A DNA stretch of 64,000 bases, from the NCBI RefSeq assembly GCF_002127325.2, contig NC_035445.2, positions 85,575,644 to 85,639,643 on the forward strand, read 5' to 3'. The DNA comes from Helianthus annuus. Its lineage: Eukaryota; Streptophyta; Magnoliopsida; Asterales; Asteraceae. Positions within the stretch are counted from its first letter, which is position 1; each line of letters opens with the position of its first letter. Positions 45,707 through 57,702 of this stretch are shown here, piece by piece. The notes under the pieces were generated by a model, which worked only from the letters and a program-made list of their open reading frames with translations, was not told the origin of the DNA and searched no databases. Made by a program: the position numbers and the translations under genes.

Positions 45707-48700
45707 TTACCAAAAGTCATCATGCTCGTCCTCAACAACATCGTGCTCAAAATCTCCACACACATCCTCTGGAACATCGTGCTCAAAATCATAATACACA
45801 TCGTCTGGAACATCATCGTGCTGAAAATCACCATACACGTCCTCTGGAACAACATTGTGCTCAAAAACACCATACACATCGTCTGGAACATCATCGTGCT
45901 GAAAATCACCATACACATCCTCTGGAACAACATTATGCTCAAAATCACCATACACATCCTCTGGAACATCATACTCAAAATCACCATACACATCATCGGG
46001 AACAACACCTTGCTCAAAATCATCATCCCCAGGAACAACACCATGCTCAAGAACATCATCCTTAACAACATCATGCTCAAAATAATCATCCTCAGGAACA
46101 ACACCATGCTCAAGAACATCATCCTCAAGAACAGCATCATGCTCAAAATAATCATACTCGGGAACAACATCACACTCAAGAACATCATCCTCATGCATAA
46201 CATCATCCTCAACAACAACATCATGCTCAAAAGAATAACCAACATCATCATGCTGAAAATCACCATACACATCCTCTGGAACATCATCGTGCTCAAAATC
46301 ACCATACACATCGTCTGGAACATCATCGTGCTGAAAATCACCATACACATCCTCTGGAACATCATGCTCAAAACCATCATCCTCAAAATCATTATAATAA
46401 TCATCCTCAGGAACATCACCCTCAAAACCAAGAAAACCATCATCTTCAAAACCAATAAAACCATCATCTTCAAAACCAATAAAACCATCATCCTCATCGT
46501 CTTCTTCCTCAGCATCCACAATGTTTTCTTCATCCCATATAGGACAAGTGCATGTTGCCTTCTTGTTCTTCCATTCTGCCCCACACGTGTAGCAAAATTC
46601 ATATCCACATCTGCACAATAAACCAACCTCAAGCTGTAAGAATAGCAATGATTCTACAACTTTGAAATTCATTCAATGTGTTTATAGCAACAACGCCGTA
46701 TTCAAGATCTACCTAGAATTCCCCACGTTACCAGGTATTTGGTACATTAGAGCTCTCAGTTTCAACTTGCTCGCCTTTGAATTATTTATCAAAAAGTACC
46801 AAGTTCTAACTTAGTAAAAAAAAATATCTGAAAATAAGAAGTTTTATATTGCTAATATAAAAATTAACATTTTTTTTTTTTGGAAAATAAGAATGAAAAC
46901 TTAATTTGTTTACAAGAAGCATAAGATACAAATATTTACATTTACCTTACAAGTAAAAATCAGAGTAAATTACATGGTCCGGTGTTAAGACCATATTGCA
47001 CTGCCAGACCAACTTTGCAACAATATATTAATTATATTTAATACATGAATAACTACTTATAAATGTGTCAAAAGATAAACAAGTTATATATGTACTAAAA
47101 AGTACCAGCTTTGCTCCAACCCACCTGTTTTGCTATCTAACAATGACTCTCTCATCACGCATTAGGCATGCCGCATGCCTATGAAAAACACAAGCAATAA
47201 CAGAGCCATAGTACATTCAATGCGCATTGCAGTGGTTTATCTCTAGTAGTCTAGTACTATCTAACTTATCGTCTCTCTCAGTTTCCGATTCAATATATCA
47301 TGTTATGAAGACATAAGAGTACGAATAAGACAAGACAAGTACTCAAGTAGAAGATGCACAACTGGAGATCAAGATAATGTACCTGCAGGTCATATGATAG
47401 CAACCAGCAGCTAATTCTATCATATGTTTGCATTTTATGCACTGCCGCCACAAATTCCTTGCTGCCAGATTTTTAAGCTTTGATTCTTCCACAATTGGCG
47501 CGGGGTTCCTTCTTTTGTACTCTTCACAGTTCATATTTGTATGCCATGGAACCCTGCAATCGATGCAAAAATTACCGTGGCATTTATAACATGTTATAGC
47601 TCCAATTTCATCAATCGATCCAAGAGCTTCAGTTGTTGACATCAATGTGGAGCATTTAGGATAAGGGCAATAAACTTTTTCTGTCACCGGAATGGAATCT
47701 TCTTTCAGCCGTCGTCTCATCATCTCAGTAAACTTCGGGTTCAAGAATTTCTCACAGCTTTCAATTCTTAATTCATTCCCGCAACCTTCATGAGGGCATT
47801 TTGGTAACACACCATTAAGCAGTTTCACCTCTACATGTTGCTTCACACAAGAATAGCAGTATCGGTGTGTGCAGCCTTCAATTGAAAAGAATTGGTCTAT
47901 AGATTTATCATCTAAGCATATTACACAATTTTCAAGCTTTTCTTGAGTTGATTCCACCTTGCTTATCTGGGAATTTATTGCTTCTCTTGCAAGCTTAAAC
48001 GCAAACTTGACATCTTTACGAGCAATAAGGGAATGCTCACAGTATGTAAAGCTTTTCCGAAGGAGATTCACTTGATCCAAAAAGTTTTTAATCTTTTTTT
48101 GCTTTGGCTGCCACCGCCCGCTAACCTGAAATTGCCAACACGCTGTAAGGACAATTTAATCGGCAGATGATGGCTTGTTATGATTATATCAAGCTCAACC
48201 CATAAGTTTATTAGGGGTGTTCATGGTCCAGTTTTGACAGCTTATTGGACCTTATAAAAGATGCATAAACTTTAAAAAAAAAAAAATTAACTGCTCACGG
48301 TTTCAAACCAAACCATGAACACCACGAGATTTTTTCACGGTTCAAACCAAACCAAACCATCAACTTGCCAAAAGAGACAGTTGATACATAGATACATCAA
48401 ACGATGAAATTAACTCACATATCAATGCATTGTATGTAGGCCTGTAAATGAACCAAACGTTCATGAACTGTTCATGAACTTGTTCGGCGGGAAATTCGTT
48501 TATGTTCGTTTATTTAATAAACGAACGAACACGAACAAAAAAATTTGTTCGTTTAATTAAATGAACGAACATGAACACACCTTGTGTTCGTTCATTTATG
48601 TTCATGAACGTTCATTTATGTTCGTTCATGAACGTTCGTTTAAATTTTAGTAAATACATAAATAGTTAGATTTATATAAATATTAGGTTTTCAAACTACT

Positions 48701-49779
48701 TATATTAATATAACTAATTAGTATATTTATGAACTTTAATTTAGATATGTTTTCGGATGAATTGTAATATATTAGACTTGTTTTTGAATCATGCTAATTT
48801 ATGTTTGTTTATGTTTATTCAAATATGTTTAGTTAATTTTTTTGTTTATGTCCGTTTGTGTTCGTTAATGTTTCGTGAACTATTCGTTTAGGTTTTAAAC
48901 GAACGAACATGAACGAACAAAAACATACCCGATTTCTTAATGAACGAACACGAACAAAAAAATGTGTTTGATTATATGTTCGTGTTCGGTTAAAGTTAAA
49001 TGAAGAACACGAACATGCCTATGTTCGTGTTCGTTCGGTTCGTTTACAGGCCTAATTGTATGATGATCACAATCAAGATTATCATCTAATAGAAGTATAA
49101 CAAAACAACTCACAAATTGATACAGCGGATAATAATCACAATAGAACACAATTCTATTGAGTTCCAAAGCAGTTGCAGCCTTCAAAGCCTCAATCAACGC
49201 GTGCCCCTCCACGCTCTGCGTGCTCACCCGATCACCTTTGATTAAATCCAGAGGCTTCTTCATCTCAAATATCATCTCATCCTTCGAATCGCATATCGCC
49301 ACACCAATACCCGCCATTGTCACTGCTTTATTCAAAGAACTAGAACCATGAACGTTCTCATCGCTCAACAAACCCTTGAAATAAACCCTAAATACCTCTG
49401 CATTATCTTCGCTCTTTGAAGAAGATGAAGAACCCTCGCCGTATGGACGGTTGAGATCCACATGCAGATTATTAGTTTCGGTTTCGATGATGATGTGGTC
49501 TTTAACTTCCGTTTCAGTTTTATCAAGATTTAGGGTTTGGTGGCTTACGTCGTCGTCAATGATGATCGTAGGTGTTGGTTGTGGAGATTGTAATGATGAA
49601 GGTTGAACTGCAAGAGACGCAGCCATTGCTTCTTCGAGTTGGAGACGGTACGCTAGTTCCAGGTCGGACTCCATGGCTCCTGCCGCCATTAACTTGCAGC
49701 GTTGTTCGGTGGCGATTGTGGTGAGTTCTTCTATGCCGTCGTTCATCTTTCCCGCTGTTGGAGAGTGACTCATGATCAA
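45707..49779 (-). CDS. RBR-type E3 ubiquitin ligase with RNase H-like domain, copy 1
   Basis: Three exons on the minus strand: 49779-49114, 48125-47383, 46610-45707; junctions use GT..AG (donors GTGAGT and GTACAT, acceptors TTCAG and TGCAG) and keep frame, giving 770 residues. Domains: RNase H-like fold (about 125-222, ending 'YCDYYPLYQF'), RING1 (Cys289-Cys337), IBR (about 375-422), and RING2 (about 451-490) with the active-site Cys464 in 'AAGCYHM'. RBR ligases accept ubiquitin on that Cys and pass it to a substrate. From about residue 495 the protein is an Asp/Glu-rich tail of 13-14-residue repeats around 'PEDVYGDFEHD'. This layout is a plant-specific RBR group often annotated RSL1-like. 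Start: Met at 49779 chosen; 49773 and 49746 are alternatives. All zinc ligands look present, so it may be functional. Confidence 0.85.
45720..46490 (-). repeat. In-frame acidic coding minisatellite in RBR copy 1
   Basis: About 39-42-bp units encoding 'VPEDVYGDFEHD', 'VPDDVYGDFQHD' and related forms, more than 15 imperfect copies, with a variant block around 46020-46210 ('VLEHGVVPEDDYFEHD'). Units stay in frame to the stop. Confidence 0.85.
48437..49054. mobile_element. hAT-type MITE in intron 1 of RBR copy 1
   Basis: Inverted ends TAGGCCTGTAAATGAACC / GGTTCGTTTACAGGCCTA, flanked by the 8-bp direct repeat ATTGTATG (48429-48436, 49055-49062). The interior is full of GTTCGTTTATGTTCG-like units in both orientations. 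Copy 2 has no insertion at the matching intron position (near 60612). Confidence 0.85.
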
Positions 49780-50490
49780 AAGATGAGTGTGTCAAGTACG
49801 CAGATGCTCCTTGTGATTTGGGCCTGGGTGGCCATGGGCTGTCTTCGGGTCGGGTCAATAATTTTGTTGCCCGTTTACCTGCCATTAATTAGTCTGTAAT
49901 TGTCTTTGTTTCATGATCGTATAATTCAATAAAGTTCAAATCTCATTCATGATTGATTGTAAAATTGTGTCCTATACTTAATCCGATAACCGAGAATACG
50001 TTATATGATTATGCGTTGGATATCATGCTTGGGTTTTTTTCCATCTCTATCCAAGCAGGGTGCCAACAAGTTGAGCCAAGATCGAGCTTGACGAGGCTTG
50101 AGCTCGAGTTTGGCTCAGTTATTATTTATTAGTTAAGTTATATTAACTAGTGGGATTCCCTGCACTCCGCGGAAGGAATTCAATCGATATGAGATCGTTT
50201 CGTTGCGGTACAACCACTTGTATAGCCGATTCCGAAAGAATACTTTATGTTGAGAATATTTTTACCGGAATGTTAGAGAAAAAATAAACTCATTTACGTA
50301 TTTAATTTTTTAAGAAATTTTACGACATAGTTGTTAGAGAAAAATCAAATGGAATATAAATTAACTTGGTTAAAAGCGTATATAGCGAATAAAGGTGAGG
50401 GTTCTGGTAGTATTGATTCCAGAACCAACGTTCTTCAGCCGGAATCGGTTATGTTAGTCACGTCATGGTATGGTACGTTACGGTATCGAC
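49780..50490. other. Upstream region of RBR copy 1, non-coding
   Basis: Should hold the promoter of copy 1; I could not pick a convincing TATA box. Confidence 0.35.
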
Positions 50491-50897
50491 ATGGTTGTAA
50501 AACAAGGTTTCCAAGGCCGAGTACTCCCCGAGTAGTCGCTACAAGGCAGGCTGCCGAGGCGACTTTCTTTGACTCCGCCTAATTACTCGGAGTCGGTCAA
50601 ACGCGGTCAACCTCGGCCAAAATTGGATCTAGTAGGTCAAATCGGGCCTAGTTTGACTTAAATAATAATACAACATAATTTCTATGCCTATCATATTCAA
50701 GAATAAATATCATTTTCACGTATTTTGTTATAAATATTAGTAAATTTGTGTTATTCGACATATATTTAATCTCCAAAAAGTAATTTCTTTATAATTTAAC
50801 ATGTTCGAGTACTCCCCAAGTACTCTCCGCGTAGACCGAGTACTCTCAACTCCCCGGTCGACCGACTAGGGAGCGCCTAGCAACTTTTGCAACCATG
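50491..50897. mobile_element. MITE, Mutator-like
   Basis: Ends ATGGTTGTAAAAC / TTTTGCAACCATG and flanking 9-bp direct repeat GGTATCGAC (50482-50490, 50898-50906). The interior has repeated CGAGTACTCCCCGAGTA segments in both halves. No coding. Confidence 0.78.
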
Positions 50898-51424
50898 GGT
50901 ATCGACACTCGTATAACTTATAACTTATGATACAAAAAAAAAAAAAAGTCTATTTATAAAAGAACTTTGTTTTAAAAAAATTATACCGGATTGTTCAGTT
51001 AGTTTTACTTAAAAGTTGGATCTTGTAAATGAAAGTTAAGTTTGCACGCACCCAAGAGGGACAAAGCCACATTAAAAACAGTTTCACATAGACACAATAT
51101 GCCTTCCTTTTAAGACATTTTTAAAATTAAGTTCTTTGTTTCAGTTGTTGGTTTGACATAAGCATAAACATACCACCCCTAGAATCAACATTGACACAAT
51201 CATGAACAAACCACCTCTAGAATCAAACAAGTCAATTTACCAAAACTCTAGTCATCACTACAATCATCACCCTCATCATCGTCACTACAATCATCATCCT
51301 CGTCATTTAAATCACCACCCTCATCCTCAGCATCAAAATCATCACCCTCATCATGTAAGTCATCACCCTCATCATCATCATCATTCAAATCATCACCCTC
51401 ATCCTCATCAGCACTAGCATCATC

Positions 51425-51876
51425 TGTAAGATTAAATATATTATGATTTAATATTTAATCTATAGCCATCATAATCATTTACATTATAGAGATCAAAATA
51501 TATTATAACCTATTAAGATAATTAGTTGGTAATTGTTGATGGGCCTAATTACCCTTATTAACTAATTAGGGTTTCCTCCTGGGTGCTTATATAAGGAGAA
51601 TTATATGGAGGTTAAGGGGTTAGACAGTTACACAATCAGACACCCTATTAGCCATAACATCATAATGTTCGACCTCCCTCTCCTACAGCCGATACCCTTT
51701 TCGGTTTTCTAAGTCACCATCATTAGATTGCACCCTAAGGAGGAACCAGACCAAACTGACAACTATGTCAAACACTATTACTGCATCTACATCTGGATTC
51801 TCTGCTGGCCTGTACCGATGCAATCAAAGGTATGTTTTCATGTTTTCCTTCATAGACAAACAGAACTGAACCAACA
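51425..51876 (+). repeat. Copia element 5' LTR
   Basis: 452 bp; contains GGGTGCTTATATAAGGAG, a TATA box at about 51589-51595. Confidence 0.9.
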
Positions 51877-52421
51877 TGTTGTATCAGAGCATATGTTGAT
51901 TAGTCAGTTCTGTTTTCGTATCCATAATTCTGGGATTGAAACTTGGAAAACGGAATTTTGAAACCTTATGAATCATAACAGCCGGTTTCGAGTCGGCCTT
52001 GTCCACTCGAGATCATTGTTTTCGGATAAAAGATTAATCATATGTTTATTCGAAATTAACTGGTTTATGTTTTTTAACCGAAATCTATTTAGAAAAACTA
52101 ATAAAATTCAGGTTTCGGGTTCCAGAATTTATGTTTTATGTTTTAGGGTTCATCATGTTCTTGAGAAAATTCGAAGTATTCTGTTATGTTTTGGAATGAT
52201 TTAGGATTAATGGGTGTTTTTTCCATGTTTGATCTAATTTTATCTTTTAATTTTTATTCGAAACTGTTATTAGATAAACAGTTATTATTTTCGAAATATG
52301 TTGATAAAATTAGATCACTTTAAAACAGGAAATAATATCCCATAATCCCTTAATTTCGAATTTTCGGTTATGATATCACAATTAACAGCTGTGACAGGAA
52401 GTTTCGAGATCATCAGGTTGC

Positions 52422-52691
52422 GACTCGAGACCGTAGTTGCGACTCGCAACCATAACGTCATTACTCGAGACCGTAGTTGCGACTCGCAACCATAACGTCA
52501 TTACTCGAGACCGTAGTTGCGACTCGCAACCATAACGTCATTACTCGAGACCGTAGTTGCGACTCGCAACCATAACGTCATTACTCGAGACCGTGGTTGC
52601 GACTCGAAACCATAACGTCATTACTCGAGACCGTGGTTGCGACTCGAGACCATAACGTCATAACTCGAGACCGTGGTTGCGACTCGAAACC
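52422..52691. repeat. 40-bp minisatellite in the copia leader
   Basis: About 6.7 tandem copies of a 40-bp unit containing ACTCGAGACCGTAGTTGCG and ACTCGCAACCATAACGTCA. Later copies carry G for A and AAACC/GAGACC variants. Confidence 0.95.
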
Positions 52692-55600
52692 TCATTATTT
52701 TAGGCTGTTTAAATGTGAACTAAAGAAAAAATTTTAGTTCGATCCGCGCTAACGGGTGGTTTGCTATTAAATGATTGGTTTTGTAATTATTTAGTTAATT
52801 AATGAGGATCAAATAATGTTTTACAAAACCAAAATGGCTTTACTTGAATGAGTTTTGATATATCATTTCTGGCCAAAGCTGACTTGATACATCTACTTAT
52901 CGTTCAAGTATTATGAAAGCTATGTTAAGCATGCATCATAAGCATGAATGTTTTAATATCTGGCCAAAGCTGATTTAATTCATTCATAGATGGCATACTT
53001 AACAAGTGCATAACTAAAGTGATTGTCTCAATTTCTGGCCAAAGCTGATTTGTTACAACCACTTTGCACATATGCTTAAATGATTACACTTCTGGCCAAA
53101 GCTATTTTGTCTTCGTTTATGTAGAACTTTAAGTAGTCTATTATTTTGATGTTAGTAATAGACATATCACAACATCTTCACATAATGATCCTTATATTAA
53201 TGATCCTCAATTAATTTTGTGATCATTTTTGTCTGCCTTATACTTAGTACCCATAATTTTTTACTCACTATAATTTTCTTCTATAAAGCAATATCTCATC
53301 CACTCTAATTCCTAAGCCTAAAATGTTTTGCTTTATTTAAAGTTTCTATAAGAATTAGCTCTTATATTAAATACTTGATTATCTCTTAAGACACGATAAC
53401 CCTATTGCTCTCTTCTGATAAGGCACTACAGAAGAAAAGTAGAGCATAATGATTAGGATAAATCGAACATGATGTCTCTTATGATAATCAAGAACTCTCT
53501 AACATAATTGCTATCACTAAAGTTATTCCAGATTAAGTTTTTCCTAAGACTACTCTATAATTGTGGAATAATCACAAGAACTCCTAAGGTGCATGTCTTC
53601 ATTTAAAATTATAAATTATAAAGTTAAGTGGTATATGTGAATATATTATAATGTACAATACCATGACCCATAAAGTTAAGGGCTTACACATGGAAATAAG
53701 TACATTTTCCAGTACATTACATACTAAGTTTTCATTTGTACAATTTGATGCATTATAAATCAGCTATAACACTCAAAAGTACCAAAGTATAACGAGTGTG
53801 TTGATTAGCAACTTATGTACATAGAAATAAATGTTTGAAACTGGAAAATAAGATGTTATTCACCTTAAAACCACTAAAACGTTAAGAGAGGATTGTTCTA
53901 AGGTCCATAGACAAATTACAAGTGCTAATCCCAACGTTAAGGTTCTTCAAGGGAAAATCTCACTGCATAATTATGTCATTAGACTAGGCATAAGCAACGA
54001 GACTATCCATTATTCTAAAGAACAGTTGGATAAATTAATTAGCTAGTAACTTACTAATGATATTTAAGTCTGATAATTTTAATATTCCAATTAACACATG
54101 ATTAGTTGACTCTAGTTCCATACGTTTCCTTACCAGAACTCGACAAATAACTGACATGAGAGTTAGTGACAAAATTAAATGTTAAGACTATAAGAACCAT
54201 AATGAACAGTCTTCCAACAACGCTTTTCGATACCTTATATATTCTGGAGATTAATCAGAATACAGTATCATAATTAAGCAATGTTATGAAGGTTGTCAGG
54301 TTTGCATAGTCAACATAAAGTCACACTTATCTTAAACTCTCCTCTTATTTGTTCTAAATATCTGGATAGAAACATTACTAAGATGAAACTAGATGATACC
54401 TTATTTTTCACAACCTTTGTCATCATGCTAACGAGAATTTGACAAAAGGAAAATGAGACTTATAAATTTCATCCATTAGAACCAAAATTCATGAGAAATC
54501 ATGACATGGTTAATGAGGATGATTATTCATCTAATCTCATTTTAAGTGATTAAAAATCATGACGTTACAGCCCTAAATATTACTTGGCTTAAGGAATAAG
54601 TATGGGTCCATCATAAGTCATTCATTGACATTCGTGGAACTTATTCCAAATGGAATATTCAGACATAATTCATTTATCATTTAAAAGACTATCAACTTGT
54701 ATCTAAATTTTGTCGCATATGGCACACGGTCTTAGAAGAAATCTATTCATATATATACTTAATAAGATTTCTATTAGATATGTCCCTAAAGTTTCTTATG
54801 ATATCTGGACATTAAAGAAATCAAATAAAGTCTAACGTATATGTGATAGGTTCCTACGTCACGTAGCTCATTGAAACTTCTCTTGTAGCATTCTAGAGAT
54901 ATTAAAGATCAGTGGGAGCATTAAGTGTCTTAATAATAACTTGCAATAGTTGCAAGAGGTGGGGGAGTGAAAATTTTAAATTTACACCTCTTGTACAAGA
55001 CATCGCTCCATCACGACACTGTTCTATCAAACCTTATCTCCTTAAATCTAATGCTACTCTTACAAAAGTTTCATTGTTGCCTAATTGTGGGCGCACTTAG
55101 ATTTCTTACCTAAACTAACATAATCCTCAACAAGAGAAACTACAACGACTAACGTCATTAATTTGTTTTCTCTATTAGATTTTTGTTGGTCGTTACATAT
55201 TGACCCTAAGCATGCTAAGTTCCTAAAGATTTCTAAGCTCGGTGGGAGCAGTCAAAGTCCTTATCATGATTTGCAAGGAATACAAGAGGCGGGGGGAAGA
55301 GTGTCATTAAATTTCACTCCGAATTTAACTCCGATTACACCTCTTGTATATCATACTGCACCAACCCTTACAAACTTAGAATGAAAATGATAGCAACCTA
55401 ACCAAGAGCTAATCCATAAAACTGAAACTTCTAATGAACCCAATAATCAACTCAGGAGGTCATCTAGGTTTAAAAGCCTACTAACTTTGATGATTACATA
55501 ACCTCCCTAATTGAAGTTGAAATGGATTTTGGAAAACTTTACTGATCCTATCTCTTCAAATTAAGCCATTAGTGTCAATCAATCTTCTGAATGGAATAAA

Positions 55601-56056
55601 ACAGTTTTCTAGTAAAACTGATTTTATGTGTTCGTGTAACGTTTGGGTTTTGATTGAATTACCTAAGAGTGTTCATAAATAAATCAAATCCTGATATAAG
55701 CGTTAAGACACTAAGAAGCATGATTGATTGTCAAAGGTCATACTTAGGAAGAGATAAATTATCAAAGTTTTCTTTGAGGATCATCACTGTTCTAGTAGAT
55801 TATAATAGTTTAAAGCTACATTAGATGAACATTAAAAGAATTTTTCCTAACAATGGCTGACACATTTACATGTTCATTAGATAACAACCTAAAGTTTTAA
55901 ACTGAAGGTTAAAGAACACTTTATTTGTAAGCCAATATCCATGTATGGGTTAATGCAAACATCATAATGTGATGAAAAGCTAACGTAATTATTTTCATCA
56001 AGAATCAAGTGGATTAATGTACCTACCTCAAGATGAGTGGGAGCAACTAAGATAAA

Positions 56057-56200
56057 CTTGTCTATATAGATGATATTCTCTTGACAAGTATATGTTACAT
56101 AAGTCAAAGCATTGTTAACACAAACTTTGATATAATAAACCTCAGAGATATCTCTTACGTGATTGATATCATAACATACTGAGATAGACACAATGGGATA
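56057..56200 (+). pseudogene. Decayed copia RT (YIDD box)
   Basis: 56057-56089 reads LVYIDDILLTS, the copia form of the RT YxDD motif. Downstream in the same frame 'NTNFDIINLRDISYV' and, after a stop, 'DRHNGIL' correspond to the usual copia 'FDMKDLGEASYVLG..DRxNGIL' order. Multiple stops; non-functional. Confidence 0.75.
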
Positions 56201-57250
56201 TTAGTTTCGTTCCATAAGTTTAACATTAAATGGGTCCTTACATATGTAACAATCAATATTGCTCTCCTTTAGAGGATAATAGGATATGAGATTATTTCCT
56301 TGCGCTTCATTAATTAGAAGCCTTATGTAAGTTTAAGTCTATACTCGTTTAGATATTACTCACATTGCAACACACTAGATATGTCTAGATTAATGTGAAG
56401 CATCTAATGGAGTATTACAATATCTTTAAAAAAAAACGAGAGACTACAATTTAAAGAAGAAGTGAGAATTAAAAACCGGTTTATTACTCTAACTTTGAGA
56501 TATTCAAAGATTATAAAATGTAATTTCGGGTATATCCTTATGTCAGCAGACAAAACTGTCTCATGGAGGAGTCATAATGCACTGATATCAACAACCTAAG
56601 TTATAACGACATAATATAGTCACTAAATGTTGTTGGAAATTTATCAGTGGACTCATAAGTTTATTAACTCCATATAATTAATGTTTTGAAGAATTAGTGT
56701 GATAAAGTCAGTTACCATAACTCCTTGAACAGTAACAGTTCAAGAGGTGCTGCATTAAGTTTCGATACGCAATTAATTATTCGTTTATGAACGAATTGAG
56801 GAAACTAAGTTTTGTATCGAATACATTCATGATATGCTTAAGGATCCTATAACTGAAGGGCTATTACCCATAAGTCTTATTAAGAGAGCTCATAAACGGG
56901 TATTAATTAATAGTCGTGCGCAATTGCATATCGTACTATGAATGACTAAGTATTAGTTAATTTTCCTCATCAGTTTGATTTTGTATGTCTCTAAGAATAT
57001 GTCAAGCTAGCATAATGGCATATAGACAAATATAGTTACAAATCAAACAAAGGGCTTACGCGTATTTTGATCATAACGGTTAGGTTTTAAATTAAGGTTA
57101 TAGTATGATTAATGGGGGTCCTGAGTCGCATAATGATTCAACGGCTGTATTTTTCTGCTATAGTACTTGTTTAAGGCTAAAATGAGTGTTAACTCCTGAT
57201 CAGGCTTATCTAACACTCATAGTAAATGATTACTCGGCTAAGTGGGAGAA

Positions 57251-57702
57251 TGTAAGATTAAATATATTATGATTTAATATTTAATCTATAGCCATCATAA
57301 TCATTTACATTATAGAGATCAAAATATATTATAACCTATTAAGATAATTAGTTGGTAATTGTTGATGGGCCTAATTACCCTTATTAACTAATTAGGGTTT
57401 CCTCCTGGGTGCTTATATAAGGAGAATTATATGGAGGTTAAGGGGTTAGACAGTTACACAATCAGACACCCTATTAGCCATAACATCATAATGTTCGACC
57501 TCCCTCTCCTACAGCCGATACCCTTTTCGGTTTTCTAAGTCACCATCATTAGATTGCACCCTAAGGAGGAACCAGACCAAACTGACAACTATGTCAAATA
57601 CTATTACTGCATCTACATCTGGATTCTCTGCTGGCCTGTACCGATGCAATCAAAGGTATGTTTTCATGTTTTCCTTCATAGACAAACAGAACTGAACCAA
57701 CA
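57251..57702 (+). repeat. Copia element 3' LTR
   Basis: 452 bp, differs from the 5' LTR only in CAAAC versus CAAAT near 57598. Read on the minus strand, the end of this LTR adds an out-of-place tail to the truncated exon 3 of RBR copy 2. Confidence 0.9.

Larger units (their letters stand above)
51425..57702 (+). mobile_element. Copia-type LTR retrotransposon inserted in RBR copy 2
   Basis: LTRs 51425-51876 and 57251-57702 (452 bp, TGTAAGATTAAAT...CTGAACCAACA), one difference by eye; target duplication TCATC (51420-51424, 57703-57707); primer-binding-like GTATCAGAGC at about 51881-51890; purine tract AAGTGGGAGAA before the 3' LTR. The 5.4-kb interior has no long ORF. Copia identity comes from a decayed RT motif (56057-56089). 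The near-identical LTRs say it inserted recently. Confidence 0.9.

Noticed and set aside
45631..46632. 333-codon minus-strand ORF rich in Met/Leu and a plus-strand Ile-rich ORF (45722-46621)
   Set aside because: Other frames of the acidic coding repeat of RBR copy 1, which is the frame supported by RING2 and splice sites.
51202..51417. His/Asn/Pro-rich plus-strand ORF
   Set aside because: Antisense of the acidic (Asp-codon) repeat in RBR copy 2 exon 3.
52422..52691. Regularly spaced repeats resembling a CRISPR array
   Set aside because: Units are contiguous 40-bp copies without unique spacers, within a plant retrotransposon.
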